Positions 61,593-64,000 of a DNA stretch of 64,000 nt are shown one piece after another. A model generated the notes under the pieces. The model was given only the letters and a program-made list of their open reading frames with translations, was not told where the DNA came from and ran no database searches. The stretch's first letter is position 1, and each line of letters opens with the position of its first letter. This DNA is from Planctomycetaceae bacterium (GTDB taxonomy: Bacteria > Planctomycetota > Planctomycetia > Pirellulales > Pirellulaceae), in contig JAIYDN010000050.1 in the NCBI GenBank assembly GCA_027487485.1, positions 62,001 to 126,000 on the forward strand. The letters are read 5' to 3'. The position numbers and the translations under genes are program-made.

Positions 61593-62840
61593 CTAATTGG
61601 AAATTCGCCAAAGGTGCTTCTCACTGCGAACATACACGCTGTTGTCCGCAATTGCCGGCGTGGTTTGCACTAGCTCCTCGAGCGAATTCTTTGCCAACAC
61701 CTCAAAGTTCGGACCATTCGCAATCACAGTGCAAAGCCCTGTATCATCAAACAGATAAATGCGATCCGACGTTCCCACGGGTGAACTGTAAGTGTTACCT
61801 CCCTTGCGGATCGTTTTCAGCGATTTACCGGTCAATGGATTGAGGCAAGTATAGATTCCCATGTCATCGATGATGTGCAAGTATTCTTTGTTCAGTAGAG
61901 GTGTTGGAACATAGGGCATACCACGCTCAATGGTCCAAACGATGTTGGTATTGGTCAGGTCCCCAGCTCCTCCTTGCTTGATCGCGATCGCACGCACATC
62001 GGGAGAACCGCCGAACGAGAATATATGGCCTAGGCCTATCGATGGGGTGCATACCACTTTCTCGGTCGGGCCATCAACCCACCAAATCTTGGTTCCCGTC
62101 TTTGGATCTAGCCCCAATGTCTGCTTCGCTCCCGTGAGAATGATCTGCCTAGTGCCGTCGATTTCCGTAACCACAGGTGTCGAAAACGACCGCAAATCAA
62201 CGTCCGGCTTGTATCGCCATATCTCCTCACCTTGGGTTGGGTCCAACAATACGACAAAAGCCTGACCGTCTTGATGGCCATTCACAAGCAATCCCTCATC
62301 GCAAATTACCGGCGATGCGGCAAAGCCATGCTTAGACATAAAGCTACCGGGACTGGTTTTCCAGACAACATCGCCATGCCAATCGACCGCAGCTACAATC
62401 ATGTTTTCGTTGTCGACGAAGGTGCAGTAGACTCTCATTCCGTCTGTAGCGGGCGTGCTCGAAGCACTAGTATTGAACTTATGCTGCTGCTCCGTTGGTC
62501 CAACGTGGATCTCAACATTCCAATCCACCTTGCCTGATTCACGATCGATGCGAAGCAGCCTTCGGCTCTGAGTTTCGGCGATCGAAGTCGTAAGAAAAAC
62601 ACTGTCCCCAGCCACGATCGGCGACGAACGACCATCACCGGGTATCTCGGTCTTCCACGCTATGTTCTTGGTAGATGACCATTCGAGTGGTGGCACTGAC
62701 TCCAGACTCAAGCCATCGCTGCGAGGCCCTCGCCACATTGGCCAATCCAGCGGAGCAGCTATGGGATCAACGGCCCAAACATCAACGCTCCCAAAAACAA
62801 AAATACTCAGAAGCAAACAACACCTAACGAAACTTCTCAT
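61593..62840 (-). CDS. exported PQQ-like beta-propeller protein
   Basis: A 415-residue secreted protein (signal SFVRCCLLLSIFVFGSVDVW) with repeated PQQ/BamB-type blades: WPMWRGPRSDG opening, then LDPTQGEEIWRYKPDVDLRS, LDPKTGTKIWWVDGPTEKVV and LNPLTGKSLKTIRKGGNTYS. Planctomycetes carry many such proteins next to other propellers and their role is mostly unknown. I use the ATG at 62840; a GTG at 62849 is in frame. It is three bases from the stop of the convergent nucleotidyltransferase. Confidence 0.85.
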   Translation of the reverse strand: MRSFVRCCLLLSIFVFGSVDVWAVDPIAAPLDWPMWRGPRSDGLSLESVPPLEWSSTKNIAWKTEIPGDGRSSPIVAGDSVFLTTSIAETQSRRLLRIDRESGKVDWNVEIHVGPTEQQHKFNTSASSTPATDGMRVYCTFVDNENMIVAAVDWHGDVVWKTSPGSFMSKHGFAASPVICDEGLLVNGHQDGQAFVVLLDPTQGEEIWRYKPDVDLRSFSTPVVTEIDGTRQIILTGAKQTLGLDPKTGTKIWWVDGPTEKVVCTPSIGLGHIFSFGGSPDVRAIAIKQGGAGDLTNTNIVWTIERGMPYVPTPLLNKEYLHIIDDMGIYTCLNPLTGKSLKTIRKGGNTYSSPVGTSDRIYLFDDTGLCTVIANGPNFEVLAKNSLEELVQTTPAIADNSVYVRSEKHLWRISN

Positions 62841-62873
62841 CGAAATCACTTCTCTCTTGCCAATGCGGGCGTT

Positions 62874-64000
62874 TTACTGCTTACTTCTCAACTCTTCTTG
62901 CTTGATTCTTGCTTCCTGCAAGATGACCAACTGCTTGAGCCTTGCTAAAGATTCCTCCAGACTTGCTGCCGTTTTGTAAGTCTCTTTTAAAGAGGCTTCG
63001 AGACTCGCAACGGCACGTTTGGTTTCTTCCAAATCCGATTCCCTATCCCCATGGTCTTTTGGCCCGCTGGAGCTTGCTTTCAGTTCGTCACTGGCGATCT
63101 TTTGAACAACATCGCTGGAACTTTTTGCGAGCTCTGATGCTTCTACCGCCCCTTTTCGCAGCGATGCCATCAACACACGCTCGGGAGCCTTCGGTGCAAT
63201 GTCAGCGAAACGCCGCGGTTGCGACTGCATGGGCAGCGAAAAACTTCGTACGGCCATATCGTTCGTACCTTTTTCCATCGCTGTCATCCTGTGAATGTTT
63301 CCGGTGGAATCCGAGGCTAAACCGATCTCGTTCAATCCGAAACTCGAGCTTACCAATGTCAATGGATCAGTGTCGGTCTTGAATTCCCAAACGGGCTTGG
63401 AACTATCACTTCCCCATTGGCGTATCGTTCGATCGCGTCCCCCCGTCAACATCAGGCCGTTGCGGTCTTTCACCAAAGCGAGAACGCCCTCCTTGTGAGC
63501 GACCCAGTTCTCTTTTGTCTCAAAGCTGTGCATGTCCCACACACGAACGGTTCCATCCAAACTGCCGGACGTAAGCTGGTTACCATCCTGAGACCAAGCC
63601 ATTCCAGTGACGCCACCGGTATGACCCCGAAGGGTCGCAAACTCTGCGCCCGTTTCCGATTCCCAAATCTGGATTCCTCCGAACCGATCCCCCGTCGCCA
63701 GCAACAGACCATCGGGGCTGTAGGAAACCGAAAGAACCCAATCCGTATGCTTCTTTTGAGTATGAAGCAGTTGATTGGAATCCACATCAAAAGTCTTAAC
63801 CGTCTTTAAGGGTGTTCCAATTGCCAGCCTTTTCCCATCGCTTGAAAGATCCATCGCAAGGATCGTATCTTGCTCGCTGCCCAAAGAGGGCAACCATGCC
63901 TTCTTTTCCCAATCCCATCTGCGTATTTCGCCGGACTCGCCCGGAACTCCAGCGGCGATCCAAAGCACCTTTCCATCGGAAGAGAATTTTAAGACGGTGA
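62874..64000 (-). CDS. WD40-repeat protein, 5' end beyond the window
   Basis: At least 375 residues with WD40 blades (SYSPDGLLLATGDRFGGIQI, AWSQDGNQLTSGSLDGTVRV, VKDRNGLMLTGGRDRTIRQW) followed by a C-terminal coiled coil (ESDLEETKRAVASLEASLKE). The frame stays open to the right edge and reads FSSDGK before the GTG at 63968, a repeat sequence, so the real start lies outside. Longer planctomycete WD40 proteins often carry cytochrome or c-type domains upstream, which cannot be seen here. Confidence 0.85.
   Translation of the reverse strand, partial: TVLKFSSDGKVLWIAAGVPGESGEIRRWDWEKKAWLPSLGSEQDTILAMDLSSDGKRLAIGTPLKTVKTFDVDSNQLLHTQKKHTDWVLSVSYSPDGLLLATGDRFGGIQIWESETGAEFATLRGHTGGVTGMAWSQDGNQLTSGSLDGTVRVWDMHSFETKENWVAHKEGVLALVKDRNGLMLTGGRDRTIRQWGSDSSKPVWEFKTDTDPLTLVSSSFGLNEIGLASDSTGNIHRMTAMEKGTNDMAVRSFSLPMQSQPRRFADIAPKAPERVLMASLRKGAVEASELAKSSSDVVQKIASDELKASSSGPKDHGDRESDLEETKRAVASLEASLKETYKTAASLEESLARLKQLVILQEARIKQEELRSKQ

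Overview
This window looks like a chromosomal segment of a planctomycete, most likely near the Pirellulaceae. The evidence is family content and architecture: a small membrane protein with an N-terminal NPYEA motif, CRTAC1/ASPIC-UnbV and FG-GAP proteins next to a multiheme cytochrome, PQQ-like and WD40 propeller proteins, a Tat-exported oxidoreductase-like protein, a Cys-Cys-Glu-Pro-Ala-Pro repeat protein, DapL-type lysine synthesis, and many short dispersed palindromic repeats. No 16S rRNA is present, so this placement is inference.

Layout. 0-5.2 kb: a REP-associated (Y1/HUH) transposase gene with a diverged copy of its probable repeat, a Cys/Pro-rich secreted protein, bioD and the Cys-rich repeat protein with a strong terminator. 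5.3-12.9 kb: a PPP-type phosphatase, then a minus-strand run reading ntrC-like regulator, trmB, DUF2293-like gene, 6-phosphogluconolactonase, a hemD-hemE fusion and an OleA/KASIII-like gene. 13.3-24.8 kb: a long plus-strand cbb3 oxidase operon (ccoNO fusion, ccoQ, single-heme ccoP, ccoG, fixH, a SafE-like gene, ccoI, ccoS, a secreted monoheme protein and a FixL-like heme-PAS kinase). 24.8-29.8 kb: a diheme cytochrome, two large REP/BIME elements, a HAD-META fusion, a membrane protein and an FmdB-type zinc ribbon. 29.9-38.3 kb: a large lipoprotein, then the classic Thr-Tyr-Gly-Thr tRNA / tuf / tRNA-Trp / secE / nusG / rplKAJL block ending in a strong terminator, with no rpoBC behind it. 38.3-46.6 kb: an EF-hand protein, a Tat-exported protein, a DUF3592 gene boxed between two repeat pairs, a catalytically dead AroE-like protein beside dapL, and a PDZ-hydrolase. 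47.0-56.5 kb: an overlapping four-gene set (FG-GAP lipoprotein, NHL propeller, pentaheme-TPR membrane cytochrome, CRTAC1/ASPIC protein). 57.0-60.8 kb: a GntR-ABC transporter operon. 61-64 kb: a nucleotidyltransferase-like gene, a PQQ-like propeller and a WD40 protein cut by the window edge.

The strongest candidate for a new system is the oxygen circuit around the cbb3 operon. A FixL-like sensor keeps the heme-ligand His and the distal Arg but carries an NtrB-style H-box. A divergent NtrC-type sigma-54 activator lies at the other end. A near-consensus -24/-12 promoter (GG at 13301, GC at 13313) sits directly before ccoN, with a TCCGGA dyad about 110 bp upstream. This suggests that oxygen control of cbb3 runs through sigma-54 and an NtrC-type regulator instead of FixJ/FixK or FNR. 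A second theme is repeats: a RAYT gene, five BIME-like elements built from GCCGTAAC/GTTACGGC hairpins, and several other palindromic families.
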